From Lophius americanus (taxonomy: Eukaryota > Chordata > Actinopteri > Lophiiformes > Lophiidae), in NCBI GenBank assembly GCA_037951165.1, contig JBBDHG010000459.1:292001-356000 (forward strand): a DNA stretch of 64,000 nucleotides, written 5' to 3'. Shown here in pieces: positions 12,341 to 24,095 of this stretch. Under the pieces are notes generated by a model. The model was not told the DNA's origin. It worked only from the letters and a program-made list of their open reading frames with translations, and did no database searches. Positions within the stretch are counted from its first letter, which is position 1. Each line of letters begins with the position of its first letter. A program made the translations under genes and the position numbers.

Positions 12341-15300
12341 CCTCAGGGTCGGCCACTCATGGGTATCTCTTCCATCTATGTTCATATTCAGACGATGCAC
12401 AAACTCTCAGTTTGAAACATTTTCTTTTCCGATGCATGCTGGGAAATGCTCTATGGATTTTATTTTAAATACACTCAAATTTATTTAAAAAAATCTTTCC
12501 TTTTGTTTGGAGATGCAGTGATGTGTTGTGTTTGTATTGTTTGCTTCACACTTACATTCATTTCCTGTTATCACATAGTTTGGCACTTTCTTCGCTTAAA
12601 TTCAACACTTTATTAAACATCCGATAGTTGTTTATTAATTTGGGTGCACACATTTTATTTAGCATTCTATCACTTTCATTTATGTTGCATATAAATATTT
12701 ATGCTTTTCATTTTTTAGTGAGCTCCTTCTGGCAAAAGACCTGCTGGAGGGAAAAGATGGCCTTTTAAGCCCCGCCCACAGGACGTGGAGGAGCTCATCA
12801 ATGGGTGGGAGCAGAGGGGACTTCCTTTGATAGATTAATTGCTTAAACTTGATTTAACTCTTGTTTCCTGTTAATTCTTTTTTAGGATGAGGTGTTCCTT
12901 ATGTTAATATATTTAATTTATAAGTTATTTTTCTTGATGTAATTATTTCAATTTTGAATAGATGTTTACTGTTATCATTCCCCCTCTGTGTGTGTTTATT
13001 GGACTAGTCCGTGTCTATATAAACCATCTGTCTTCTCATGGAGTGGTTCAATTCTGTTCAGCTAAGTTAAGTCGAGTTCAGTTACATTGTGTTAGTTTGG
13101 AGGTTTATTTTATTTATCCTCCTTTTTGTAGTTTCCTTTCATTGGGTTATGTAATATGAGATTACATTTTTTGTCATTTGTAGCTTAATTTCTGAAATTA
13201 ATTAAAGAAATGTTCCTTTTTAACACCCCTGTCCTGCTGCTTTTTGTACAATTCCTGACATTCATCGATGAGTTTACACATTCTTACTTAAACTGCTGCT
13301 TAAATGAAGACAAATCTAAGTTAATGCTATTCTCTCAAATGGAAAAGAACATCAACTGATCCAAAGATCTCAACAGCCGACGGTGTGCAGCTCCAAATAG
13401 TCACAACATATAAATATTATTTAGGTATTGTTATTAATCAGACATTTAAGGCCTCTCTGCAAAATGAAACTCAAATTAAATATCCTCTTTCAGAATCAAC
13501 GAACAGTTCTCTCGTCTTTTTCCACTTCTTTTTATTTAAAGGTGAGTCACAGATAGTAAGACATTGGGTGAAAAACCTTGAAATGAATGAAAAGCAAAAG
13601 TAAATGTTTTAAATAATAAAATACTATACACTGCATATTCAAAATGTACAATAAAATATACATATCGCTACAAATGAAACCCGTCAACCTTTACTTCATT
13701 TATAATTTTTTTATATGAGGATTAAAGTTAGCTGTTACTGCTTTAATAAACTAATGGAGCATTTTATCATATTGATAGTCAACTTTTTCCACGTAAACCC
13801 CCAATATTCATAGATCTTATATGAATATAAGATCAACATGTATTGATCCTGAAGGAATTTCTTGTGCTAGAAAAAATACAATTAGTGGATAAAGAAAATA
13901 ATGTAATTATAAGTGAAAAAAAAAAAAGTGTATAAGGTAAAGGTTGATGGGTTTCTTATATATATATTTTTCATTTTTTTATTTATTTTTTATTTTACTT
14001 TTTCAATACATTATTTTAGGGGTATACATCAATCAGACAATTATGTAGTCCAAAGCAAATTAATGAATACAGTAAAAATAAATACAAAAAGTAAATACAA
14101 GTAGAGGCAATCTTTCAGCTTTATAAAATGCTTATAAGCGCATTTCATTTTATTTAAGGACTTAATAAAGAGACGAAGAAGCCTTTGAAGATGATTGGAT
14201 TCTTTAGAAATTTGGCATTATAGGTATCAAAGATATAATATTGAAGCAAATTCACAATTAACATGAGAACAGTAGTTAACGGATTGTGTACGTAGTCCTG
14301 TTGGATGTTTACCTATTTATATAGGGTGTAATTTCGTCCGTGAGTCGAGTCATGGCTATTTCCTCTTATTTTAGAATAACATTTTTTTCCCCTAATTTAT
14401 TTTTTCTAATTCCGGTCTCGCATACAACTCAAACGGTCCAGCAATAGTACAGTAGTTTCTACAATAAAGTTAAAAGACGAAAAAGAAATTCCCGGACAAA
14501 GCTTGTCTTCTCGCGAGATCGTATTCTTCACATCTGGCTGTAGTTTTCGCACACATAGCGTCATTTTAGAACATTTGGTGTCCGAGCACAGCCTTCTTTC
14601 TCTCTCTTTAGTCTTTCCTCGAGTCTATCTAGACACAGTTTTTACTCCTAGCTCTTTTTGTTAACGCGCTTTTGCCCACTGTAATGGCGGAAGAAGTCAC
14701 AGGAAAACCGTAGGAGCTGTGACGTCACGGAAAGGGGTCCGTCACTCCAGTGGCAGACTCAGACCAAGTGGCAGACTCGACGTCGCCATCTATCGGACTC
14801 GTTTGTGAACTGCATAAATCATCAGCCAAATCCTCATCAATACGTCATCATCATCAGCCCCCTGTGAAGACAAACAATCCGCATTTTTTAAATTTAATTC
14901 ATTTTATTGACATTTTCACTATCGAGAGATTTCTTTAAAAATTAAAGATCAATAATAATTTGCCGAATATAAATAATTACAAGCTGTACGACTTCATAAC
15001 CTGTAACTTCCGGTGATTAAACGTCCATATTTTCACACTTCAGAAAGTGACTAAAAATGTTGTGGTAGGTTATTGTTCTATCTAACAATAATACAGAACA
15101 CACATACAATATAAAAAATATATAACATATAAAATATACCACAATTTTGTTTTTGAAAATGTTATCAAAATTAATTTTGGTTTTGCTCCAGTTTAAAGTC
15201 TGACATTGGAGACGTCGTTCAAAGCTACTCTTCTCCACTTACATATAAAATAGAATACTACCTACAAATATCAATATATGTTAACTACATATATATTAAG

Positions 15301-15412
15301 TAGCCTAATGTATATATAACTAATTAATAATGCAAGCTATCAAAATGCTAGCAATAAATATTGACTGAGTCTACCTATAAATATCAGATCAGGCAGTCCG
15401 GGCCTGGATCAG

Positions 15413-18151
15413 ATGGAGGACGAAAACCAGCCAACTGAAGGCCAAGAGGGCAACAGTGACGACGAGTGCGACACTGATCTGGAAACAGATGGTAGGCTAG
15501 AATAAATTAAATAATAACAAATGCTTATCTTCAACCACTTCAGAATCCTCCTTACCTCGTGTTTTCAGACGCCACCAACCAGAGTGAGAGTTTGTCCTGT
15601 GCAGAGTTGTACCTGCAGGCCTGTAAGCAGCTGGGGATCCATCCCATTGGTTTATTCCTCCGCACCTTGGGTGAAGCCAGTCTCAATCTGAACCACTACA
15701 GCGTGGGACCTAAGGGGGCCAAAGCTCTTGCCACAGCTCTGCAAGTATGGAACCCGGCTATAGATCTTCTCTTTTAACAAATGAATCCAATCTCTTTCTT
15801 TCTTTCTATTGTGACGATTTCTTCTTATTTTATTCACTCATTCTGTAGAATTCTGAACAAACCAAGGGAAGAGAAAAAAGTCAAATTACAGACAAAACCC
15901 CAAATAGATTAGCATAATTCATACTTATGTCTCCCACTCTGTCGGCAGAGTTTCACGGAATCATATCCAAATAAAAGTTCTTATTCACGGAAAACTACAC
16001 ATCTAAGATCTTTTTATTTTTATTTACAAGATTTAAAAAAAATCACTTCAAATAACCCTCGGTAAATGTAAACAAGACGTTTTCTCTTCGTATCTCTTAC
16101 TGCAGCCAGGAGCAGCTGCACCTCAGAAAACGCAGTGCTTTTGTGCTTTATACCAGCGGGCGAGTTATTATCGAAATTAGATATTGTCTTGCGGGCCGGA
16201 TGTGGTCTCAAGAGGTCAGTTTTTGTCATTTATTCAGTTAATTAGTGAATTTGTATCCCGTGTTTTTAGAGCGACAGCGTCATCACTCACCTCGAGCTGG
16301 AGGACAACGCGCTTCAGGCGAAGGGGACGCGCTATTTGATGAAGATGTTTGAAACCAACACAAGCATTCGGAGTCTGGTAACGATTCTAGCGCTCTGTCT
16401 TTGTCAACATCCGTTCAGAAACATCTACAGAAATAAAAAAAATAAAAATTTAGAAGGGAAAAATGGTTCTTTTTTTTTTCTTTTTTTTTTTTAAATCTCA
16501 AAAACGACTCAACTTCTTCCCGTCAGAATCTTTCCTACAACCACTTGGCTCTTGAGGGAGCGGAGATCGTCTCCCAAATACTGTCCGGGAGCTGCAACAT
16601 CGAATCCATCAAACTCTCTGGTGACCAAACTACATCCTTCACCTCTCATGATATTTAGATATTTCTATGCTACACGGACAGAGGAGCTTTTTATCTGAAG
16701 CTCTACGCAAATTAATTTCCCCTTTCTTCCCTCAGGAAACGAGTTTGACGATTATGCTGCCGAGCCTTTGTGCGAGGCTTTAGAGGTCGGTGCAAATATT
16801 AATACGTGGCTCATTTTTCCTACGAATGAATCAAGAAACGATCATCTAAATTATCCCACGGCTTCAGTCCGACATTTTTGTTCTTTACAGGAGAACAGTG
16901 TGCTGAAGGATTTGGACCTCAGTCACAACAGGTTCAGTGATGCAGCAGGAAACTATCTGGGTCAGATGTTAGGTACTACGTCCGTCAAGTTTTCACTCCT
17001 GAGCGCCTGTCTGTCTGTGATTCTGTCTGTCTGTCTGTGATTCTGTCGGTCTGTCTGTGTTTCTGTCTGTCTGTGTGTGTTTCTGTCTCTGCAGGACTAC
17101 AGGATAGATTTGAAGGATATTGTACCCAGATGTAGGTTTTGTTGTATCCTAGTGTTGATCAAACTTTACTGATGTTATGTGTTTCGTAGCATTTAAAATA
17201 AAATAAAATAAAAACCTTTGGAGTGGTGATGTCACTATGCGGCTATGATGCCTTTGATCATTTGATTCTTTCTTTGGGGGTGGAGCTGGGGGCTCAATTT
17301 CAAGATTTCCTTTGATGTTCCTTTGGGGGTTGGAGCTGGAAGCTCAGTGGGCTGAACAGAGATGCGGAAGTGGAAATATGAACAATATTTTGTTTGAATT
17401 TTTTCAGACGATGTATAATTTGAGATGTTTCAAACGTAAAACTCTTATATTTTCATCCCCTTCTTCCAAAGCCCAAAACTCCAGCATAGAGAACCTGAAC
17501 CTGAGCTGGAACCAGCTGCACAGGAAGGGCGTGGTGGACCTGTGCGCCGGACTGACGGTGAGCAGCACAACATGGACAAAAGTCTGTTTCCCCTCATGGA
17601 CGTCGGTCACATCAGATGTTCTGTCTTCAGGAAAACACGAGTCTCAAGCACCTGCAGCTGGCGTGGAATAGTTTTCGCAACGTTGAGGCAAAGTCTCTCG
17701 GTGAAGCACTGACCCAAAACGCCACACTGGAAATCCTGGACCTGAGCGGGAACCAGTTAGATGATGAGGCGATGAAGCAGCTCTGCAAGGGCCTGGCCGC
17801 TAACGAAACCCTCAGAGTCCTCAAGGTGATCAGATGACGGCTGAATTCTTCCATCTCTCTAGGGGGCGCCATTTGTAAAGAAAGCAGCACAGGCGGACTT
17901 TAACCGAAACTTTTTGACACATTTAGTTCAATGTTTAAAAAGAAGTGTCAAGTTTTTAAAGTCACTTTTTTATTACATTTAGGATCTTAGTCATATATAC
18001 CTTCAAAGGAAATATATCTGTATATTTATATACACATACATATAGACACACACACACATATATACAGTACATATGTATGTATATAAATATTGTTCTGTTC
18101 TGCTGCCCCTCGTCTGTGAAATGCCCTCCCCGACCATATGAGGGCTCCACA

Positions 18152-18186
<35 letters not shown>

Positions 18187-19779
18187 CAAACACATTTACA
18201 TAAAGTATATATGTATGTGTATATATATATATATATACAATATACTACATTTAGATTCAACGTACGGTTAAACTTACATTTAGAAGTAACATTCATATTG
18301 TATATGTACACATTTTACATATTTAATATTTTCCTAGGAAGATAAATATGACTAAGTTCATAATTATTGCTTTAATTGTCGGGAAAAGAAAAGTGACAAA
18401 ATATCTGACGCTGCATTTTAAAAGTGTTAAAAAGTCGCCGTTAAAATCAGCATGCATGACTTTAAGAACGGCGCCCCCTACCTGTGTTGCTCTCTGCTGC
18501 ATTTAAATATGATCATTTTTGAAAGGATAAAATCCAGATCGGTGTGTTTGTATTTTACCCAGCTCTCGCGTAACCTCCTGACAAACACTGGCGCCATGAC
18601 TCTGCTCAGAACCGTAGCCATCAGCACCGAATCGGCCATGGAGGAGATCGATATCTCTGTAAGTTCTCTCAAACGTGTGATTATTACCTCTGCTGTCAAA
18701 ATCCCTACGATCCTTATAAGAAAACACGCCCGTGTGAGAGCAGACGGTGTTTGTGTATGAAGATTTCATGGAGCTGCTGGAAGAAGCCCATCAGACGCAT
18801 CCTGGTCTGAAGGTTCGCTACACCGTCATGAACTACGTTGTCAAGAACGTGGCTGCGTTCCAGACCTTTCAGGTCAGACGTCTGGGTTTATTTCTTATGC
18901 GTTTTATACTTACTTATATGTACTTGTACTTTTTATTTTCATATTTTGATCTGGATTGTCTCATAGAAATTCCTCCAGGAGCGAAATCAGAGCCTCACGG
19001 ACTTCTTCCAGGATTTAGACAAAGAGGAAACCATGAAGGTGCCCACCTCGACCTTCAGGAAGGCTTTGAAGGTCGGCCTCTCATCCTCTCCATCACATGT
19101 CACGAGTAACGAATAAAGCTAAGGAGAATTTAAAAGAGAAAAATGGTGGCACTCACAGAAAAACCAAAAAAACAACAACTTTATTCCAACTTCTGCTAAC
19201 CATCCAGCCTTCATCTGAGCAAGAGGAGTAAATGGTGGAGGTCAAGCAATTCTTTACAGATGTTATACAGCTTGCCTCTGATTAAAGGACGATTTTGTGC
19301 CCACAGACGGAAAACGTCCCGCTGGATAAACAACAGACCGAGTGGCTGATCAAGAAGTTTGACCAGAACTGTACGGCCGTCATCAACTACAGGTTGGTCC
19401 ACGGCTGGTTCCTGTGGAATGACTGAATGTTTTTTTTTTCATGTCTGCATGAATACAAGAAATCATTGGAGCCATCATAAAAGTAAACTTTGACGTGAAC
19501 ACCCGCGATAAAAGAGACAACGTTCTCCTTCTTACCCTGGTCGACAAACTGGTCGCATCTTTTAAGGATTACTCGAGTCACGCTGGGAAAATGTTTCCTG
19601 ATCACTTCTGTACGCTGGCCGACAACGGCAAAGCCACTGCATCCATTATTTGACAACACGCGCACGCTGCAAAAGCCACAGCACAACACATGAAGAAAAA
19701 ACATCTGCAAAAGCCACAACACAAAAGTCTGATCTTCTCTCTTCTTCTCTGTTGCAGTAAATTTGATGAGCTGCTGTAG
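15413..19779 (+). CDS. lrrc74a: Leucine-rich repeat-containing protein 74A-like
   Basis: Thirteen coding exons join with matching phases: 15413-15491, 15569-15744, 16270-16377, 16527-16620, 16736-16785, 16891-16972, 17472-17557, 17631-17825, 18563-18658, 18744-18872, 18967-19071, 19307-19392 and 19758-19779. They give 1308 nt, 435 aa plus stop. The N-terminus is acidic (MEDENQPTEG). Next come ribonuclease-inhibitor-type LRRs with LxxLxLSxNxL cores, for example LKDLDLSHNRFSD, IENLNLSWNQLH, LKHLQLAWNSF and LEILDLSGNQLDD. Exon boundaries fall roughly once per repeat, as usual in this class. The C-terminal third (VFVYEDFMELLE onward) is non-LRR and EF-hand-like in spacing, without clear calcium loops. 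The molecular role is not established. LRRC74A over LRRC74B is chosen from JDP2/PROX2/YLPM1 linkage. The human protein is somewhat longer, so a small exon could be missing. Confidence 0.85.
18000..18240. repeat. AT/TA and CA-type microsatellite cluster in an LRRC74A intron
   Basis: Two uninterrupted (TA)n runs lie near 18154-18182 and 18215-18237, with interspersed TATACACACA-type sequence from about 18000. The cluster sits in the intron between the exons ending at 17825 and starting at 18563. Confidence 0.85.
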
Positions 19780-20064
19780 CGACGGAGACAAACATCTGTT
19801 CCACGTCTGGATCTCTCCGCTCTTCAACCGATCACTATTCCTCTGTCCTCAGTGTAGTAGAAAAATACATTAGTTTGAAATGTAGGAGATTGTGAACAGA
19901 TATCCTCCTTTTTGATGATGTCACATGCCACGCCCCCTTACTCAGAGGTTAAACCGGTCAGACGCCATTCTTGGGTTTCCTTCATTTTGTTTGTATCGTT
20001 GAAACGTGCGAGAAAAAAGTGTCAGAAGAGACGTGAGCGTATGTTTTTATGTACGAGCGGCTGA

Positions 20065-20481
20065 ATGCATCCATCCATCCATCCAGCATCCATCCATCCA
20101 TCATCCGCCATCCATCCTTCATCCATCCAACCATCCATCCTTCATCCGTCAATCCATCCATCCTACATCCATTCATCCATCCATCCATCCTTCATCCGCC
20201 ATCCATCCTTCATCCATCCAACCATCCATCCTTCATCCGTCAATCCATCCTTCATCCATCCTTCATCCATCCAACTATCCATCCTTCATCCATCCATCCA
20301 TCATCCGTGCATCCATCCTTCATCCATCCAACTATCATCCATCCATCATCCATCCGTCCATCCTTCATCCATCCATCCTTCATCCGTCCATCATCCTTCA
20401 TCCATCCATCCCTCCATCCATCCATCATCCCCCCTTCATACATCGTTCCATCCTTCATCCATCCATCCATCCATCCATCCA
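20065..20481. repeat. (ATCC)n microsatellite, about 0.4 kb
   Basis: Imperfect tandem copies of ATCC, with TTC and CGTC interruptions, span about 415 bp. Because the period is not a multiple of three and stops are rare, several long spurious open frames rich in His-Pro-Ser arise here; they are not genes. On the minus strand it reads (GGAT)n and continues directly from the LINE fragment on its right. Confidence 0.95.
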
Positions 20482-20890
20482 GTAACACTCTCCAACTCAT
20501 CCTGGGGGATCCCGAGGCGTTTCCACACCCGATGAGATATATAGTCCCCCCAGAGAGTTCTGGGTCTACCTCGTAGTTGTACTAGCCTGAAAAACCTCCA
20601 GGGGGCGGCGTCCTCATCAGCTGATGAACCAACTCAACCGTCTCCTTTCAAACGTGAAGGAGCAGAGACCCCTCTTCTCCGAACTCCCTCTGGATGGTAG
20701 AGCTCCTCACCTTATCTCTATGAGTCCAGCCACCCTTAACGAAGGAAGCTCATTTCAGCCGCTTGAATCCTCGACCTCATTCTTTCGGTCACTACCAAGA
20801 GTTCACGACCAGAGGTCAGGGTGGGAACGTAGATGGACCGATAAACTGAGAGCTGACCTTACGACTCGGCTCCTTCTCCTTCAAAGGGTT
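20482..20890 (-). mobile_element. Rex3/RTE-like LINE fragment with GGAT tail
   Basis: The sequence containing CAACTCATCCTGGGGGATCC through AAGGAGCAGAGACCCC and GACCAGAGGTCAGGGTGGGA is, by recollection, the antisense of a common fish non-LTR element of the RTE group. On the minus strand its 3' end joins the (GGAT)n tract at 20065-20481, matching the short-tandem 3' tail described for Rex3. It is 5'-truncated and coding-dead. Confidence 0.55.
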
Positions 20891-23109
20891 AAAATATGAA
20901 ACGCCTCCGTTTTTCAGGGTTCTGACAGGCAATTTTGCATAAATCTACGTAAGCAGAGTGAATTGTATTAGTCGTGGGGGAACAAGTTAAAGGGTCATTC
21001 TGACATCTTCAAACCGGACTTTTGGGCAAACGCCCTCAAAGTGTGGGCCGATATATTTATGGAGCGATCTCTGCGGGGATAAGGTTCTTTCTGCTGGAGA
21101 AGAAGAAACAGCTGCTGTCTCGCTCTCCTCAAAGCAGCAAAACTACATTTCGGGGAGAAACGGTAACTTAACGTCACAACAGCAGCAAAGTTACCGTTTT
21201 CCTCCTGCTTCGACCCGCCTGTTTCCTCCGGGTGTTTTACAAATGTTAGCGTCTTCTTTAACTCAAAACGCATTTCCAGCCCAAAATTAAAATTCTTTGC
21301 ATAATGGCATTCATATAATTATCTATTTAAAAGGCAGAAGAAGACAGAATAATTTAGGTAAATGATCCCTCTGATGTGGGCTGGATGAGATTCAAATAGC
21401 TGGCAGCCGGTTCCCCGTGGGCCGTCTTTCATCTGAATGGACACAAAGACTTGAAACCCGCGTCTTCTTGAGCCGTCCCATCGGAGACGCTCGGATTCAG
21501 CCACAATTTGAAGACGAGACAAAAAACCTGCTAACCAGCCCTTCAGATATCGATGCACACGCCGCTAATTAGCCTGATTAGGAAAGCGCTAATGGAATCT
21601 TGAGCGGTAATGAAAGTAAATAATTCAATTAAAGGAGGCCCTCGTGTCATTGTTCTGCTGCATCCGGGCCCATTTGGACTTCTAGTATTCTCATGCTAAT
21701 CTAATGTTTGGGTTTTTGTCCCAGTCATTATGAATTCTGTATTTATTTTTTTTACTCCAAACTGTTGTTCAGACGTTTGTGTCGTTGCTGGCGGGGAAAC
21801 AAAGACGTACATTAGGGCGCCGTTGTCTCCCGTGATAATTAAAGTAAACAGAGATTCTGAAGGGGTGTCGCGCGCAGCTGCAAACACTCCAACCCGTGAT
21901 CGTGAAGTGGGAGACGGGGCCGATCGACCCTCAAGACTTTGTCAGAGATGAAGCCATTATCTGGAGCTTCTCAAGAGGGCCGGCTAATGAGGCTTTGAAG
22001 TTAAGACTTTGGCTCAGATTCACCCGCTGCAGAGAATGCGGGAGGAAAAACAAGATTCTGGCCCGAGATGAAATGCTCCAGCGCAGCTCTGAGGTTTTGT
22101 TTAGTAGCTGTCATATTTCTAAGAGGAGAGAGAATGACAAGAATGGCGTGCGGTCGAGGGAGGCTGCATGAGAAGGAAAGAACGAATAATGATCAAATAA
22201 AATCAATATGAATATTTGTCCACTGATACGTAGTATAAATGTAATTTATGTATGATTCCAAATAATTTCTTCTTTTTTTTTTTTAGAATCAAAATCGATG
22301 AATTTGGGTCTTTCCTGTTTAACATCTATGAGCTGAGCTTCATCTCAGATTGAGCAGTACCTCCCAAACCGGGTCGATCCTTTTACTTTCTCCCTGTTTG
22401 CCACCGATGTAACGTTTGTAGACACTTTCATTATACGTCCTTTCTTAGAACAGGTGGTGTGTTTCATGTGTGTAGATCAGATTTAGTGTCACTGATCCGA
22501 CATAGAACCGTGATGAAGGCAGCAGTACCTCCGCCTCACTGAAGGGGGCGTACTGAGCCCACCGGTTTATGCTGGTTCCGCTGCTGTCCTTCTACACAGA
22601 GACAAAATAAGAGAGTCCAGTTCACTACAGTAGTCCGTTTTTTTAAATATGTTTCGATCTGACTGCAAAAATCGAGGATTCCAAATCTAATCCACCCCAG
22701 AGAATACATTAATTATTACACTTTAAAAATCAACCTATGATTTTTGTTTATATTTTTTTAAATACTTTTTTTACGGATATAATTGAAAATATTTTGAAAA
22801 CAATAAAAAAATGTATGAGGAGTAACGATAAACTTTATTTTGTAACAGAAAATACCACATTAGACATTTTTTAAATAATTTCTATATTTTTTTTTTTTTT
22901 TTTTTTTTTAAATGGGCTTAACCTATGAATTTGTCTTAGACTGTATGAACTGTTGATTTGCGGCGGCAAACTAAAAACAAACAAAGGTGCGGAGCAAACG
23001 CGCTTTTTCATCTGGATCACAAATAACTGTTAGAGACATTCCCTCTCAGATTACCGCGGAAAAGATCCTTTTTAAACATACTGTGGCGATGCCATGACCC
23101 GCCTTACTC

Positions 23110-23210
23110 GGCCTCTGATTGGGTTACCGTCAAATCTTTATCGACGCCTAACCAATCAGCAGCCGTCATGGCCAAACTTAAACACTGACACAAGTATGAG
23201 CCAATCACAG
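23110..23210. promoter_or_regulatory. Cluster of three CCAAT boxes
   Basis: An inverted CCAAT (ATTGG, 23118-23122) and two direct ones (23152-23156 and 23201-23205) have NF-Y-like flanks (CCAATCAG, CCAATCAC). They lie about 0.9-1.0 kb before the first possible PROX2 start codon. CCAAT clusters of this type are known in vertebrate promoters. A role for PROX2 is inferred only from position. Confidence 0.35.
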
Positions 23211-24095
23211 GTGGAGAAGGCCGGTTTATGTCTTCCCCATAGTAGAGCAATGCAAGGGGAAGTCCAACCGGAAGCGGCCAATTCAGACGGTTCTGGAGGG
23301 AAACACCGGGGAAGTTGAAGAAAAATTACTGAATACAAACCACAACAGTGCACTAATTAAGTTTATAGTGTAATATAATTCAATGTTTTAATTTTATAGT
23401 GAGATTTATTCAAAGCAGCCAGAATTGCTGCCTGTATTTTTTTATTTCTAAATGTACAAAATAATTTAAATTACTTTTACTAAATTACATTTTCCTAACC
23501 TAATTAGGGTTTTACAGCGGTATGAGCCATTCCCAACTGACACTGGGCCAGAGGCGGAGTATACAAACAACATTTTTTTTTTTAAATCCATTTTTACAGG
23601 AGGGATGGTTCAGGTCAGCATATTAGACCACACCCCCTGGTTTCTGGGGGGCTTCTTATTTGGACCTGTGCAAATAATTGAGTCACTTGTGCTGCAGCAG
23701 AGATGTTTCCTCGCTCGGATCCTTTGGACAGACAACAGGTGGGTGATCACTGGCGGCGCTGATGGATTCTGATGATCTAAATGTGTCTCATCTCATGTGG
23801 CTGAACTACGAAAAGCTACTTTTGTGTAAGTAAGAAAGCATTAATTATTAAAAGTGTTAAGGCTCTTAATTTGATTAAAATATCCAGGAAGAAAATGCAG
23901 TTTAAACCGTTTTATTTATTTGCGGGTCAATTCGATCAAATTTTCTAAAAAAATAAGTTTTCTTTAACTACCCAGGCGGTAGTTTGTAGTAGTTATGCTT
24001 TCATTTCCAATTTTCTACCTGTTTGTTAGCGAGTGTAATACCTAAATAAATATCCTCACGGATTGTGATTATTTGTCAGGGAGGTGGTCCATAAA

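Larger units (their letters stand above)
7200..15412. other. Repeat-rich intergenic region between JDP2 and LRRC74A
   Basis: No gene was recognised in about 8 kb. The recognisable contents are listed separately: a LINE reverse-transcriptase relic near 8040-8830, a SINE at 11122-11424, a LINE 3' tail near 11500-11570 and a Tc1 deletion derivative at 12027-12340. The stretch 8900-10050 is AT-rich and ends with AATAAA and a poly-A run near 10015-10040, which may be another retroelement tail. The interval 12350-15400 is AT-rich and unassigned. A CRE-like TGACGTCA near 14720 lies about 0.7 kb before the LRRC74A start codon. Confidence 0.6.
19780..24095. other. Intergenic region between LRRC74A and PROX2
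   Basis: No protein gene was recognised. The region holds a large ATCC microsatellite with an attached LINE fragment (20065-20890), a non-repetitive block at about 21360-22170 rich in homeodomain-type TAAT cores, and three CCAAT boxes between 23118 and 23205. The rest is AT-rich with poly-T runs. A PROX2 promoter and untranslated first exon are expected near the right end, but no TSS can be placed from sequence alone. Confidence 0.55.

Noticed and set aside
12960..13260. Solo LTR (TATATAA, later AATTAAAG, end TCCTGACA)
   Set aside because: No matching TG start, inverted ends or target duplication was found on the left.
18747..19109. 120-aa continuous open frame in LRRC74A
   Set aside because: It reads through an intron; the exons 18744-18872 and 18967-19071 explain the coding part.
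19660..19730. Direct repeat CTGCAAAAGCCACAGCACAA in the last LRRC74A intron
   Set aside because: Only two short copies about 40 bp apart; too little to call an element.
20006..20576. Several 150-175-aa His/Pro/Ser-rich open frames
   Set aside because: They are produced by the ATCC microsatellite in all frames and have no start context, splice sites or homology.
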